A program made the position numbers and the translations under genes. Of a stretch of DNA of 64,000 nucleotides, positions 42,210 through 51,361 are shown one piece after another. The notes beneath the pieces were generated by a model. It had not been told where the DNA came from. It ran no database searches and was given only the letters and a program-made list of their open reading frames with translations. Origin of the DNA: an uncultured Eubacteriales bacterium (GTDB lineage Bacteria > Bacillota > Clostridia > Oscillospirales > Oscillospiraceae); NCBI GenBank assembly GCA_902465435.1, contig CABQNH010000003.1, positions 1 to 64,000 of the forward strand, read 5' to 3'. Numbering within the stretch: the stretch's first letter is position 1; each line of letters starts with the position of its first letter.

Positions 42210-42811
42210 CAGAGCCATCCAACCGTTTTTACCGTTTTGTCTATTATCCGCTGCGCTGCATCTTTGGCCTTGCGCATCCGGTGATGCGGGCGAAGGGACA
42301 GGAGAATATCCCAGAGGGCGCCTGCATTTTTGCAGCGAACCACCGCGGCATTGTCGACCCCTTTTGGGTGATCTTCGGCTACCATCCGCGCCGCCTGTTT
42401 TACTCCATGGCGAAAATCGAGCTGTTTCGGATCCCGGTCGTTCGTTGGTTTATTCGGAAGCTGGGCGCGTTCCCGGTCGACCGGGACGGCAGCGACGTCA
42501 ATGCCATCAAGTATGCAATGCGGATGCTGAAGAATAACGAAAAGCTGCTGATTTTTCCGGAAGGTACACGCGTAAAGAAGGGAAAGGTCGTCACGGCGAA
42601 GTCTGGTGTGGCGCTTCTGGCCAGCCGGATGGGCGTGCCGGTCGTACCGGTCTATCTCTCGACGAAGCGGCGTTTCCTTAGCCCGATGCGTGTGGTATAC
42701 GGTGAGCCGTATCGAATTGAGACAAGCTCGCGTCGGCCCTCACAGGAGGAGCTGGAAACCCTGACAGAGGAACTGATGCGAAAAATCTACGCATTGGGGG
42801 AGACGGTATGA
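42206..42811 (+). CDS. plsC: 1-acyl-sn-glycerol-3-phosphate acyltransferase
   Basis: The 201-residue protein has the acyltransferase motifs FAANHRGIVDPFW (NHx4D) and IFPEGTRVKKG. It makes phosphatidic acid in phospholipid synthesis at the membrane. It overlaps cmk and the ispH fusion by 4 bases each. Confidence 0.9.
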   Translation: MTEPSNRFYRFVYYPLRCIFGLAHPVMRAKGQENIPEGACIFAANHRGIVDPFWVIFGYHPRRLFYSMAKIELFRIPVVRWFIRKLGAFPVDRDGSDVNAIKYAMRMLKNNEKLLIFPEGTRVKKGKVVTAKSGVALLASRMGVPVVPVYLSTKRRFLSPMRVVYGEPYRIETSSRRPSQEELETLTEELMRKIYALGETV

Positions 42812-44775
42812 GCATCCGCGTCGCAAGGACGGCGGGCTTCTGCTTCGGCGTGGATCGGGCGGTCGAGGTCGTGGAGAAAACCGTGCGGGAGGGAAAACGC
42901 GCCGTTACGCTCGGCCCCATTATCCATAATCGCCATGTTGTTGCGCATTTTGAGGCGCTCGGTGTGCGCGAAATCTCAGATCCGGATGAGATCCCGGAGG
43001 GCTGCGCGGTTATTATCCGCTCGCACGGCATCCCCAAGGCGACCTATGAAACGCTGGTTTCCCGGGGACTTGAAATAATCGATGCGACCTGTCCCTTTGT
43101 CAAGCGCATCCACCACATTGTCGAGCAGGCAAAGCAAAAGGGCAGGCGTCCCGTCATAATTGGCACGAGAACGCACCCGGAGGTCGTCGCGATTGCCGGC
43201 TGGTGTGAGGATCCGCTGATTTTTGAATCCGCAGAGGAATTACAAAAATGGCTGAAATTGGATGATGAGAACCGCCATATTCCGATTCTGATGGTCAGCC
43301 AGACAACGAGCACGCAAAAAATTTGGGATAGCTGTTCGAAAATCGTAAAAAAACTATGTACAAATCACGAAATCTTTGATACAATATGCAAAGCGACTGA
43401 AAAAAGGCAGGAAGAGGCTGCAGTGCTTTCCGCGCAGTGTGACACCATGATTGTTGTTGGCGACGCCGGAAGCTCCAATACCAAGCGCCTTGCCCAAATT
43501 TGCAGGACAAGCTGCCCTGCCGTTTTGCTCGTCGATCAGGCGAGCGAGCTGCATGAGGCGGATTTTTCGGGCGCAACGGATATCGGCATCACAGCGGGAG
43601 CATCGACTCCGGCGTGGATAATAAAGGAGGTCATCAACAAAATGAGCGAAATTAAGAACATTGATACTGCTGCAGAGGAGAACTTCGAGACACTGCTCGA
43701 GCAGTCTATCAAGACTTTAAATACAGGAGATAAGGTTACCGGTGTAGTCACAGCGATTAACTCGGCGGAAGTCCAGGTTGATCTCGGCACGAAGTATGCA
43801 GGCTATATTCCCTATGACGAAGTCAGTGCCGATCCTTCTGTAAAGGCGGAGGACGTTCTCCATGTCGGCGACGAGATCGAGGTCTTTGTCGTTCGTGTGT
43901 CGGACGTCGAGGGTGTGATTCAGCTTTCGAGAAAGAAGCTCGAGGGCCTGAAGGTATGGGACGACGTCGAAGCGGCCTGCGAGAGCAAGGAGCCGGTCGA
44001 GGGCGTCATCACGGAAGAGAATAAGGGCGGATTGGTCGCTAACGTCAAGGGCGTTCGCGTCTTTATCCCTGCTTCGCAGTCCGGCGTTGCCAAGGGCGGC
44101 GAGCTGTCCGCGCTCAAGGGCAAGACCGTCAAGATGCGCATCACCGAGGTCAATCGCGCACGCCGCAGAGTTGTCGGCTCGATTCGTGCCGTCGCAGCGG
44201 AGCAGCGCAGAGCCGCACAGGAAAAGATCTGGAGCGAGATCGAGGTCGGCAAGAAGTATAAGGGCGTTGTGAAGTCTCTGACCTCCTACGGCGCATTCGT
44301 CGATATCGGCGGCGTGGACGGCATGGTGCATGTGACGGAGCTGTCCTGGCGCAGAATTAAGAATCCCGCTGAGGTCGTTAAGGTCGGCGACGAGATCGAG
44401 GTCTACGTCATTAGCTATGATCCCGAAAAGAAGAAGATCTCGCTGGGCTACAAGACCGACGAGATGAACCCGTGGACGCAGTTCCTCAGCCGCTTCCATG
44501 TTGGCGACGTCGTAGACGCCAAGATCGTGAAGCTGATGACCTTCGGCGCTTTCGCCGAGATCATTCCCGGCGTGGACGGCCTGATCCATATCAGCCAGAT
44601 TGCGGATCGCCGCATCGAGAAGCCGGAGGACGTTCTTTCTGAGGGTCAGGAAGTTAAGGTTAAGATTATCGATATCGACGAGGAGCACAAGAGAATCTCC
44701 CTCTCCATTCGTGCCCTGCTCGAGCCGTCTGCCGAAGAGGCTGACGCTGAGGCTGCCGAGGAAGCAGCAGAGTAA
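42808..44775 (+). CDS. ispH: IspH (HMBPP reductase) - ribosomal protein S1 fusion
   Basis: The 655-residue protein has two parts. Residues 1-280 are IspH, with the Fe-S cysteines in AGFCFGVDRAV (Cys12) and DATCPFVKRIHH, plus later GDAGSSNTKRLAQIC. It makes IPP and DMAPP in the MEP pathway. Residues 300-650 are S1 RNA-binding domains; four can be counted, with repeats such as SYGAFVDIGGVDGMVHVTEL and TFGAFAEIIPGVDGLIHISQ. This fusion is established in many Clostridia. The C-terminus ends in an acidic Ala/Glu tail. Confidence 0.95.
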   Translation: MSIRVARTAGFCFGVDRAVEVVEKTVREGKRAVTLGPIIHNRHVVAHFEALGVREISDPDEIPEGCAVIIRSHGIPKATYETLVSRGLEIIDATCPFVKRIHHIVEQAKQKGRRPVIIGTRTHPEVVAIAGWCEDPLIFESAEELQKWLKLDDENRHIPILMVSQTTSTQKIWDSCSKIVKKLCTNHEIFDTICKATEKRQEEAAVLSAQCDTMIVVGDAGSSNTKRLAQICRTSCPAVLLVDQASELHEADFSGATDIGITAGASTPAWIIKEVINKMSEIKNIDTAAEENFETLLEQSIKTLNTGDKVTGVVTAINSAEVQVDLGTKYAGYIPYDEVSADPSVKAEDVLHVGDEIEVFVVRVSDVEGVIQLSRKKLEGLKVWDDVEAACESKEPVEGVITEENKGGLVANVKGVRVFIPASQSGVAKGGELSALKGKTVKMRITEVNRARRRVVGSIRAVAAEQRRAAQEKIWSEIEVGKKYKGVVKSLTSYGAFVDIGGVDGMVHVTELSWRRIKNPAEVVKVGDEIEVYVISYDPEKKKISLGYKTDEMNPWTQFLSRFHVGDVVDAKIVKLMTFGAFAEIIPGVDGLIHISQIADRRIEKPEDVLSEGQEVKVKIIDIDEEHKRISLSIRALLEPSAEEADAEAAEEAAE

Positions 44776-44796
44776 TCTGCCAAATATGCAGTGAAA

Positions 44797-44829
44797 AATC
44801 CGGGGCAGTTACATGCTCCGGATTTTTTT
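44797..44829 (+). terminator. intrinsic terminator of ispH operon
   Basis: AATCCGG (44797-44803) and CCGGATT (44818-44824) with inner GGCA/TGCT pairs, followed by eight T. Confidence 0.85.
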
Positions 44830-44842
44830 TGAGGAAAGAGTT

Positions 44843-45127
44843 ATGGTAAAGCATATTGTTTTTTACACGCTTCGCGAGGACTGCGACAAGCCGCAGGCAA
44901 TTGCGGAAATCAAAAATGCACTGGAGGCCTTGAACGGTCAGATCGAGGGCTTATTTAAGCTGGAAATCCGACCGACACTGCAAGGCGCATTCGATTATGT
45001 TCTTTATTCCGAATTTGCGGATGCGACGGCGCTTGCGGCGTATCAGAAGGATCCCAGGCATCTTGCCGTAAAGCCCCTCGTGCACGGCTATATTGCGCAG
45101 CGCGCGGCGGCGGACTATCTCCTTTAA
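44843..45127 (+). CDS. Dabb family protein (stress-responsive A/B barrel)
   Basis: The 94-residue protein begins with VKHIVFYTLRED and ends with VKPLVHGYIAQRAAADYLL. The pattern of alternating strands and helices and the conserved N-terminal 'KHivf' match the Dabb domain. Members are dimeric and of varied or unknown function. GAGGAAAGAG precedes the ATG. Confidence 0.8.
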   Translation: MVKHIVFYTLREDCDKPQAIAEIKNALEALNGQIEGLFKLEIRPTLQGAFDYVLYSEFADATALAAYQKDPRHLAVKPLVHGYIAQRAAADYLL

Positions 45128-45169
45128 GGCAGCGCGGCTTCTCCAGTAAGAAGAGAAATACATGACGAT

Positions 45170-45203
45170 GCAAATTGCAGGGATATGGATGTCCTGCAAT
45201 TGC
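45170..45203 (+). other. hairpin in the leader of the MBOAT gene
   Basis: GCAAATTGCAGG (45170-45181) pairs with CCTGCAATTGC (45193-45203), ending six bases before the ribosome binding site. It could affect translation of the MBOAT gene. Confidence 0.45.
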
Positions 45204-45217
45204 GCAGCGGAGGGTAT

Positions 45218-46627
45218 ATGGTTTTTAGCAGTTTTTCATTCCTGTTTTTGTTCCTGCCCGCGGTCTTTGCGGCGTATTTTTGTATACCGCAGCGCTTCCG
45301 CGCGGCAAGAAACGTTGTTCTGCTGGTTTTCAGTCTGCTGTTTTACTTCTGGGGCGAACCGAAGGGCATCTTTGTCATGCTGTTTGTGATTGCGCTGTGC
45401 TATACGGCTGCACTTTTTATGGAGCGCAGCAAGAGCAGGCACAGCAAAAAAATATGGCTGTGCATTGCGACGGTGGGCAGCCTTGCCATGCTGCTTTATT
45501 ATAAGTATTTCGGTTTTCTGGTGGAAAATTGCAACCGTCTGTTTGGAACGGGCTTTTCAATCGGAAAAATCATTATGCCCATCGGCATTTCGTTCTTCAC
45601 ATTTCAGACGCTCAGCTATGTATTTGACGTTTACATGGGAACGGTTCCCGCACAAAAGAATCCGGCGTATGTTGCGCTGTATGTGAGCCTGTTTCCGCAG
45701 CTGGTCGCCGGGCCGATCGTTCGCTATGAAACGGTTGCGCAGGAAATCACGGTACGCAAGGAAAGTCGGGATGACTTTTACGAGGGAATGTGCCGTTTCC
45801 TTGTCGGGTTCGGGAAGAAAATGCTGCTGGCGAATCCGCTGGGGGATGTTGCTGCCACGATCTTTGCCATGCAGGCGGGAAGCCGTTCCGCGCTCCTGGC
45901 GTGGGTCGGCGCGGTTCTGTTCGCATTTCAGATCCTCTATGATTTCTCCGGCTATTCCGACATGGCGATCGGCCTTGGCAGAATGTTCGGCTTTCATTTC
46001 CTGGAGAACTTCAACGATCCCTACATCAGCAAATCCATTACGGAATTCTGGCGGCGCTGGCATATTTCGCTGAGCACATGGTTCCGTGACTATATCTACA
46101 TACCACTGGGCGGAAACCGCAAGGGGAAGGCGCGGCAGATCCTGAACATCCTGATCGTTTGGGCGCTTACGGGGCTCTGGCACGGTGCAAGCTGGAACTT
46201 TGTGCTCTGGGGACTGTATTTTGCGGGAATCCTGCTGCTTGAAAAGTTTGTTTTGCAGCGCTTCCTGCGGAAGCTTCCGGCGTTCTTTCAGCATCTTTAC
46301 GCACTGATCCTCATCCTGTTCGGGTGGGTGATTTTTAACTGCACGAGCCTCGGCGCAATTCGCGATTACTTCTCCAGTATGTTTGCGTTCTCCAGTGTAA
46401 CGAAGACCGACTTGGCGTATCTTAGCTTCCTGCTGCGCAAAAACTGGGCGGAGCTTCTGTTTGCCGTGCTGCTGGCAACGCCGCTGCTTCGCACGATGCA
46501 TGCAAAATACAGCGACCGTACCGGCTGGCAGCTCCTGCGAATTGCCGTGCTGCTCGGCGTGTTTGCGCTGTCTCTGCTTGCGCTTGCTTCGACCTCGTTC
46601 AATCCGTTTATCTATTTCCGCTTCTGA
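45218..46627 (+). CDS. MBOAT family O-acyltransferase (AlgI/DltB-like)
   Basis: The 469-residue protein has about ten hydrophobic segments. YKYFGFLVENCNRLFG, MPIGISFFTFQTLSYVFDVY, DFSGYSDMAIGLGRMFGF and the catalytic His in LTGLWHGASWNFVLWG are the marks of membrane-bound O-acyltransferases of the AlgI group. GGAGGG precedes ATG 45218. It should move acetyl groups across the membrane to a partner, here the DHHW protein 11 bases downstream, to O-acetylate an exported polymer whose identity is unknown. Confidence 0.9.
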   Translation: MVFSSFSFLFLFLPAVFAAYFCIPQRFRAARNVVLLVFSLLFYFWGEPKGIFVMLFVIALCYTAALFMERSKSRHSKKIWLCIATVGSLAMLLYYKYFGFLVENCNRLFGTGFSIGKIIMPIGISFFTFQTLSYVFDVYMGTVPAQKNPAYVALYVSLFPQLVAGPIVRYETVAQEITVRKESRDDFYEGMCRFLVGFGKKMLLANPLGDVAATIFAMQAGSRSALLAWVGAVLFAFQILYDFSGYSDMAIGLGRMFGFHFLENFNDPYISKSITEFWRRWHISLSTWFRDYIYIPLGGNRKGKARQILNILIVWALTGLWHGASWNFVLWGLYFAGILLLEKFVLQRFLRKLPAFFQHLYALILILFGWVIFNCTSLGAIRDYFSSMFAFSSVTKTDLAYLSFLLRKNWAELLFAVLLATPLLRTMHAKYSDRTGWQLLRIAVLLGVFALSLLALASTSFNPFIYFRF

Positions 46628-46638
46628 TGAGGTGTCCC

Positions 46639-47829
46639 ATGAAAAAATGGTATCAATTTCTTCTGCTCGTGCCGGTGTTGGCGCTTTTGTATCTGCTCCC
46701 GATGCTCACGGCCTATCGCTATCAAAAGGCGCCGATCTCCTATTCCATGGAGGAAAACAGAAACCTGAGCGTGATGCCCGTGCTGGAGAAGAATGCACTT
46801 TGGAGCGGCGAATACTTTTCCGATGTGGAGAGCTTCTTCTCCGACCATGTGTATGGAAGAAATTCGCTGCTGCGTCTTAACACAAGACTGCAGCTGCTTC
46901 GACGTTCGCCCTCGGTCAGCAACGTTCTTTTGACAAAGCAGACACTCCTTCCGGAGTTTTCAATTGACATCGCGTATCTGGAGCCGGATCAGGCTGCGGC
47001 AAACGAGATGGCGGAGCGGCTTGCGGCAATTCACCGACAGGTCGAGAGTTACGGCGGCGTTTTCCTGTATATGTCGGTTCCGACCATGTATTCGGCGCGA
47101 CTGGAAAACTATCCTTCCTATGCCGTCTCCCCGGAAACCATGACGGTGGAGCGCGAGGCTGCCCTGACGGCGCAGCTGAGCCGACTCGGCGTACCGTATC
47201 TTGCCATGCGGGAGCGTTATGCGGCTTACGGAAACATGACGGATCTGTACTATAAGGTCGATCATCACTATTCCATTCGCGGCGCATATGCCTGCTACTT
47301 GGAGCTGTGCAGCTATCTGGAGCAGGAAGGCGTTCCCGTCCCGGTTTTGACGCAGGAGGAAATCTCCTTTGAAGCGCTGCCGAATCCCTTCCAGGGAACC
47401 TACAGCCGGAAGCTCTATGGGCTTTCTCCTGTCACGGAGGCACTGGAGGTCTATCGCACGGAACGCTCCGTTCCTTATTCCCGCTGGGATAACGGCGAAC
47501 GAACCGACGCGCCGGTACAAAACATTCCGGATAATTCCTGGCAGAACGTTTACTACGGCTGTTTTATGGGCGGAGATCAGGCGGAAACCATTGTACAGAC
47601 CAACCGGCCTGAGCTGCCCAGCATTCTGATTGTTGGCGATTCCTTTACAAATGCGGTAGAGTCACTTGCCTATCTGAGCTTTGATGAAATGCGCAGCCTG
47701 GATTACCGCCATTACAAGGGAATGAGCCTTCCGGATTATATCGCCGAGTACCAGCCGGACGTTGTGCTCATTCTGCGCGACGATTCCGTAGCACTCACGC
47801 TGGAGGGAAACGGAAACCTGATCGGCTGA
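46639..47829 (+). CDS. DHHW/AlgX-like exported O-acetylation partner
   Basis: The 396-residue protein has one N-terminal anchor (residues 4-22) and an extracellular SGNH-hydrolase-like domain. YKVDHHYSIRGAY carries the DHH-Y version of the DHHW signature, and ILIVGDSFTNAVES is the Ser block. Such proteins work with AlgI-type MBOATs: the membrane protein delivers the acetyl group and this one places it on the polysaccharide. It is the last gene before a strong terminator. Confidence 0.8.
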   Translation: MKKWYQFLLLVPVLALLYLLPMLTAYRYQKAPISYSMEENRNLSVMPVLEKNALWSGEYFSDVESFFSDHVYGRNSLLRLNTRLQLLRRSPSVSNVLLTKQTLLPEFSIDIAYLEPDQAAANEMAERLAAIHRQVESYGGVFLYMSVPTMYSARLENYPSYAVSPETMTVEREAALTAQLSRLGVPYLAMRERYAAYGNMTDLYYKVDHHYSIRGAYACYLELCSYLEQEGVPVPVLTQEEISFEALPNPFQGTYSRKLYGLSPVTEALEVYRTERSVPYSRWDNGERTDAPVQNIPDNSWQNVYYGCFMGGDQAETIVQTNRPELPSILIVGDSFTNAVESLAYLSFDEMRSLDYRHYKGMSLPDYIAEYQPDVVLILRDDSVALTLEGNGNLIG

Positions 47830-47926
47830 GCTTCTATGAGGCTGCCGAATCAATAAGCAGGCCGCCGTACTCGGAACCAAAATGGAAGGCGGCTATAGCA
47901 TCAGTTGACAAGAAGAAAACATAGAA

Positions 47927-47972
47927 GCCCGGAACCCTTTCAAGCCATGATTGGCGGGAAAGGGTTCCGGGC
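47927..47972. terminator. strong bidirectional terminator
   Basis: GCCCGGAACCCTTTC (47927-47941) pairs perfectly over 15 bp with GAAAGGGTTCCGGGC (47958-47972). It lies between convergent genes and can serve both. Confidence 0.85.
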
Positions 47973-48022
47973 GTTCTAACTATTTTGTGCGGCAGAAGCT
48001 TCAGTCAAGGCAGAAGCTTTTG

Positions 48023-49471
48023 TCAATCCGCTTTCGCATAGACCCACGCGTTGGGGAGCGGTCTGCCGCTTGGGCATGCAGGGTTCGAGCAGCGGTTGAT
48101 GTATTCGCCGTCGTACCACATAATCGCGGAGGTGCCGCCGTCCAAATTCATGGCCTGCATACAGTTGTGCTTCAGCAGAATGTTTGCGCATTCCTCTACG
48201 GGGGCGCCGAGGGAGTCCTTTAAGCGCCCCTCTATGACCAGCATGAGAATTTCATATTTGTCGCTCTGCCCGATCGAGGCGCGCGGCTGAATGCCGCTCC
48301 ATGCCTGTACCTCATCGGAGCGGAGCACGCCGTCCACAATCAGCGCAGGCGAAAATTCAACGGCGTCCGTGGTTCCGGGCGTGACGTCCAAATAAGCGTC
48401 CGTGATATAAAGACGGTCATCCTCGCGCAGCTCGATGCGCTTGTAGCCGCTGCGCATATGATAGCCGTATTCCGCGCCATCGCACATGGCGTAGCCTGCG
48501 ATACTGCCGCCGTTTCCAACGCCGCCGGGGTCGTGGAAGCCGCTGGCAGTCATGGCGAGGATACCATTGTTGTTTTCCGCAATGACACCGGCAAACTGGC
48601 CGTAATACCCGATCGACTTGGAGGGATGGCAGGAAAGGCGGGAGGGATCCTTGGCAATGGCGAGCACGCCGCGATAGTTACCTCCCTTGACGCGCACGAT
48701 CAGAATCTGGTTTTTGGCGTCGATGGCCAGCACCTGCTCCCCCATGGTCGTGTAGATGTCTGTGCCGTCGTCATCCAGCCCGGCCTCGTTGATTTTGATG
48801 TTCTCCCAGCCGTTTTTCAGCGTATCCGGATGCTTGGACAGGTAGCTATCCCAGCTTTCCCGGTCCAGCTCCCAGAAAAGCTCAAAAAACTCGCGCTCTT
48901 CCTTTGAAATGGGACTCTCGGTCTCTTCCGGTTCTGTAGCCTCCGGTTCTGTAGAAGGAGTTGTGGCATGCGGATCGGTCCATTTACTGATGAGACCCTT
49001 CTGCGCCTGCAGGGCCGCCTCTTCACGGTCAAGAACCTCTTGAATCACGGAGGCCGGAATGAACTTGGTGGCAAGCCACTGGTGATAGGCTGTGTTCATT
49101 GCCGTTGAGATGTAAATATCCCGCCACTTTTTAATGAAGGGAATATTGGAAAAAACCGCAATGGAATAAAGAAGCTCAAGAAGAAAGACAACGAAAAGAA
49201 TGCGCGCCACAATTTTTTGTTTACGGCGCTTCGTCCGCTGTTTCTTCTTTGTCGGCAGAGCCGGAACGCCGTCATCCTCCGCCTGCGCGGCAGTGCTTGT
49301 GGCAAGCATGGACTCCGGCAGATCGCGGTCATCCGTTTTTATGTGGGACGGTTGCGGAGCGTCCCACTCTTCGGAGTATGCAAGGTCGCCCCGTTCCTGA
49401 GTCAACTCTGAGCGGGCGACGCGGTTTGAGCGCGTAAACGTACCGTTGGATTTTCTGCTAAAAAGTTTCAA
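48023..49471 (-). CDS. phosphodiester glycosidase (NAGPA-like) family membrane protein
   Basis: The gene starts with TTG at 49471 behind AAGGAGG. The 482-residue protein has a charged cytoplasmic part (residues 1-85), one membrane segment (about 88-110, ILFVVFLLELLYSIAVFSN), a Thr/Glu/Pro-rich linker and an outer domain. Its C-terminal 240 residues match the phosphodiester glycosidase domain: GILAMTASGFHDPGG, FSPALIVDGV, PRASIGQS and MNLDGGTSAIMWYDG. The domain cuts sugar-phosphate bonds of exported polymers. It is the only minus-strand gene in this part and faces the MBOAT pair. Confidence 0.85.
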   Translation of the reverse strand: MKLFSRKSNGTFTRSNRVARSELTQERGDLAYSEEWDAPQPSHIKTDDRDLPESMLATSTAAQAEDDGVPALPTKKKQRTKRRKQKIVARILFVVFLLELLYSIAVFSNIPFIKKWRDIYISTAMNTAYHQWLATKFIPASVIQEVLDREEAALQAQKGLISKWTDPHATTPSTEPEATEPEETESPISKEEREFFELFWELDRESWDSYLSKHPDTLKNGWENIKINEAGLDDDGTDIYTTMGEQVLAIDAKNQILIVRVKGGNYRGVLAIAKDPSRLSCHPSKSIGYYGQFAGVIAENNNGILAMTASGFHDPGGVGNGGSIAGYAMCDGAEYGYHMRSGYKRIELREDDRLYITDAYLDVTPGTTDAVEFSPALIVDGVLRSDEVQAWSGIQPRASIGQSDKYEILMLVIEGRLKDSLGAPVEECANILLKHNCMQAMNLDGGTSAIMWYDGEYINRCSNPACPSGRPLPNAWVYAKAD

Positions 49472-49695
49472 AGGAATTCCTCCTTTTCAGGGTTCCGTGG
49501 CGGCTCTTTGTGGTAGACGCCACCGTATGTTGTGTGCGGCAGAATATTGCCGCGAAATTCTTAATGAAATAGAAGGGCTGCGCAAAGCGCATAGGAAAGC
49601 GGTGCATTGGCCGCAAGCTGTGTGGAAGCTGGCACAACGCATGTATGTGGCCGCACAATTGTGAGTTTCCTGCTTTAAGGTTCAAAGCGAGCATT
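49472..49695 (-). other. 215-base untranslated leader of the glycosidase gene
   Basis: Between the promoter and the gene no protein with a binding site is seen on either strand. Some inverted repeats occur (for example GGTGGCGTCTACCAC), but no known RNA class is recognised. Confidence 0.4.
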
Positions 49696-49724
49696 ATTAT
49701 AGCATACGGCGGAGGAAAAATCAA
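49696..49724 (-). promoter_or_regulatory. promoter (TTGATT-17-TGC-TATAAT)
   Basis: On the minus strand TTGATT (49724-49719), 17 bp, TATAAT (49701-49696), with TGC just before the -10 box. It is a strong vegetative-type site directed at the glycosidase gene. Confidence 0.75.
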
Positions 49725-49876
49725 TTTCTATGGGTCATTATGAGCGCGCACGCCACAGCTTGTCAAAGAATTGGAAAACCATCGCAGGACAACTCCGTTC
49801 TCCGCGAAAAACGGCCAAGTTCCCCAGAATTTGGACTGGCAGCGGAGAATACAGTGATTTGTGGGGGTGGTTTTTC

Positions 49877-50569
49877 ATGCTGACGGCGACCGCGTGGCTT
49901 GTCCTAAGCTCCATGCTGTATTCTCTGCGCATGACGTCGCAGACGGGTTCGTTTCCAAAGCCGCTGTCGGAAAAGCAGGAGCGAGAATACCTGCGCCGCG
50001 CGTCCGAGGGTGATCTTGAGGCAAGAAATATTTTAATCGAAAGAAATCTGCGGCTGGTTGCACATATCATGAAAAAGTATTATACTCAAAGTGCGGATCA
50101 GGAGGATCTTATCTCCATCGGCACGATCGGATTGATCAAGGGTATTACGACCTTTGACCCTTCGAAGGGGGCGCGGCTTGCAACCTATGCGGCGCGCTGC
50201 GTGGAAAATGAAATTCTGATGTATTTCCGAAGCCAGAAAAAGTCTGCGTCGGATGTCTCGCTTTCCGATTACATAGAGACCGGGAAGGACGGCAACGCGC
50301 TGTCCCTGATGGATGTGATCTGCGTGGAGGACGATCTGTTTGACAACCTCTCCGCGCGGGAGAATCACAAGAGACTCTATGAGCTGATGGAGCGCTGCCT
50401 TACCAAGCGGGAGCAGATGATTTTGCGTCTGCGCTATGGCCTTGGGGATCGCAAGCCCAAAACGCAGCGTGAGATCGCAGCAATGTGCGGCATCTCTCGC
50501 AGCTATGTCAGCCGAATCGAGAAAAAAGCGCTGCAGAAGTTGGAGGCGGCATTTCAGGGAAATCTCTGA
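49877..50569 (+). CDS. sigK: sporulation sigma factor SigK, intact
   Basis: The 230-residue reading from ATG 49877 starts with a hydrophobic pro-sequence (LTATAWLVLSSMLYSLR) and then FPKPLSEKQEREYL, as in pro-sigma-K. The core has DLISIGTIGLIKGI (region 2), LATYAARCVENEILMYFRSQ and TQREIAAMCGISRSYVSRIEKKAL (region 4). The frame is open upstream to 49730, but the extra residues have no family match. SigK directs late mother-cell genes in sporulation. The gene is not split by a skin element. Confidence 0.9.
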   Translation: MLTATAWLVLSSMLYSLRMTSQTGSFPKPLSEKQEREYLRRASEGDLEARNILIERNLRLVAHIMKKYYTQSADQEDLISIGTIGLIKGITTFDPSKGARLATYAARCVENEILMYFRSQKKSASDVSLSDYIETGKDGNALSLMDVICVEDDLFDNLSARENHKRLYELMERCLTKREQMILRLRYGLGDRKPKTQREIAAMCGISRSYVSRIEKKALQKLEAAFQGNL

Positions 50570-50698
50570 TCCCTTCCGCAACGATGATTGCGGAAAATCT
50601 TCATTCTGTCAAGTACGAAGCCTTGGAAAATTTCAATTTTCGCCGCAGCGAACGGAGTCAGAGGTTCCGGGGAGAAAGAAAAAGCTGGAGGAGCACCA

Positions 50699-51241
50699 AT
50701 GAAAGCATGGAAGCATTTTAAAACGATCACACGCCATCGGCGCCTTGTGCGGCGCGGCTGCTTTAAGGTTGGACTATACTGGCGGGGACTGACGCATGAC
50801 CTTTCCAAGTATTCACCGACGGAGTTTCTGGCGGGTGCAAAATACTATCAGGGAACGCGCAGCCCGAATGCGGCCGAACGAGAGAAAAACGGCTACTCAC
50901 TTGCCTGGATGCACCACAAGGGACGCAACCGCCACCACTATGAGTATTGGACGGATCTGAATCTGCAGACGCGAAAGTATGAGGCCGTGCCAATGCCCCG
51001 GGTCTTTCTTGTTGAAATGGTGATGGATCGGATCGCGGCAAGCAAAGTCTATCGCGGCGCGGCCTATACAGACGCAGATCCGCTTCAGTACTTTGAAACG
51101 GCGCATGAAACGGTGCTGATGCACGAGCAGACGCAACGCCAGCTCAAATTTTTGCTGACCATGTTAAAGGACGAAGGAGAAGACAAGACGTTCCGTTTTA
51201 TTCGGAAAATTGTTTTAAAAGATAAATCTTTCGGCGAGTAA
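50699..51241 (+). CDS. DUF5662-like protein
   Basis: GGAGG lies 7 bases before ATG 50699. The 180-residue protein has YWRGLTHDLSKYSPTEF and NRHHYEYWTDLNL, and EMVMDRIAASKVYRG. Conserved His-Asp and His-His pairs suggest a metal-binding helical fold, as in DUF5662. Function is not known. A perfect housekeeping promoter follows at 51300. Confidence 0.7.
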   Translation: MKAWKHFKTITRHRRLVRRGCFKVGLYWRGLTHDLSKYSPTEFLAGAKYYQGTRSPNAAEREKNGYSLAWMHHKGRNRHHYEYWTDLNLQTRKYEAVPMPRVFLVEMVMDRIAASKVYRGAAYTDADPLQYFETAHETVLMHEQTQRQLKFLLTMLKDEGEDKTFRFIRKIVLKDKSFGE

Positions 51242-51299
51242 GATAAGAAACGGTCGAACTCTGCGGGCATTCGCCCGGGAAATCCTGAAAAAATCCAGT

Positions 51300-51328
51300 T
51301 TGACACCGTGCCGTGCAGCATATATAAT
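51300..51328 (+). promoter_or_regulatory. consensus promoter (TTGACA-17-TATAAT)
   Basis: TTGACA (51300-51305) and TATAAT (51323-51328) at exactly 17 bp match the consensus at all 12 positions. It serves the ZIP transporter gene 34 bp on. Confidence 0.85.
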
Positions 51329-51361
51329 AGCATGGACAACGGAAAGAGACGGGGTTGCAAA

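Noticed and set aside
48458..48907. 149-residue plus-strand frame within the phosphodiester glycosidase gene
   Set aside because: It is opposite a gene with clear domain matches and has no own signals.
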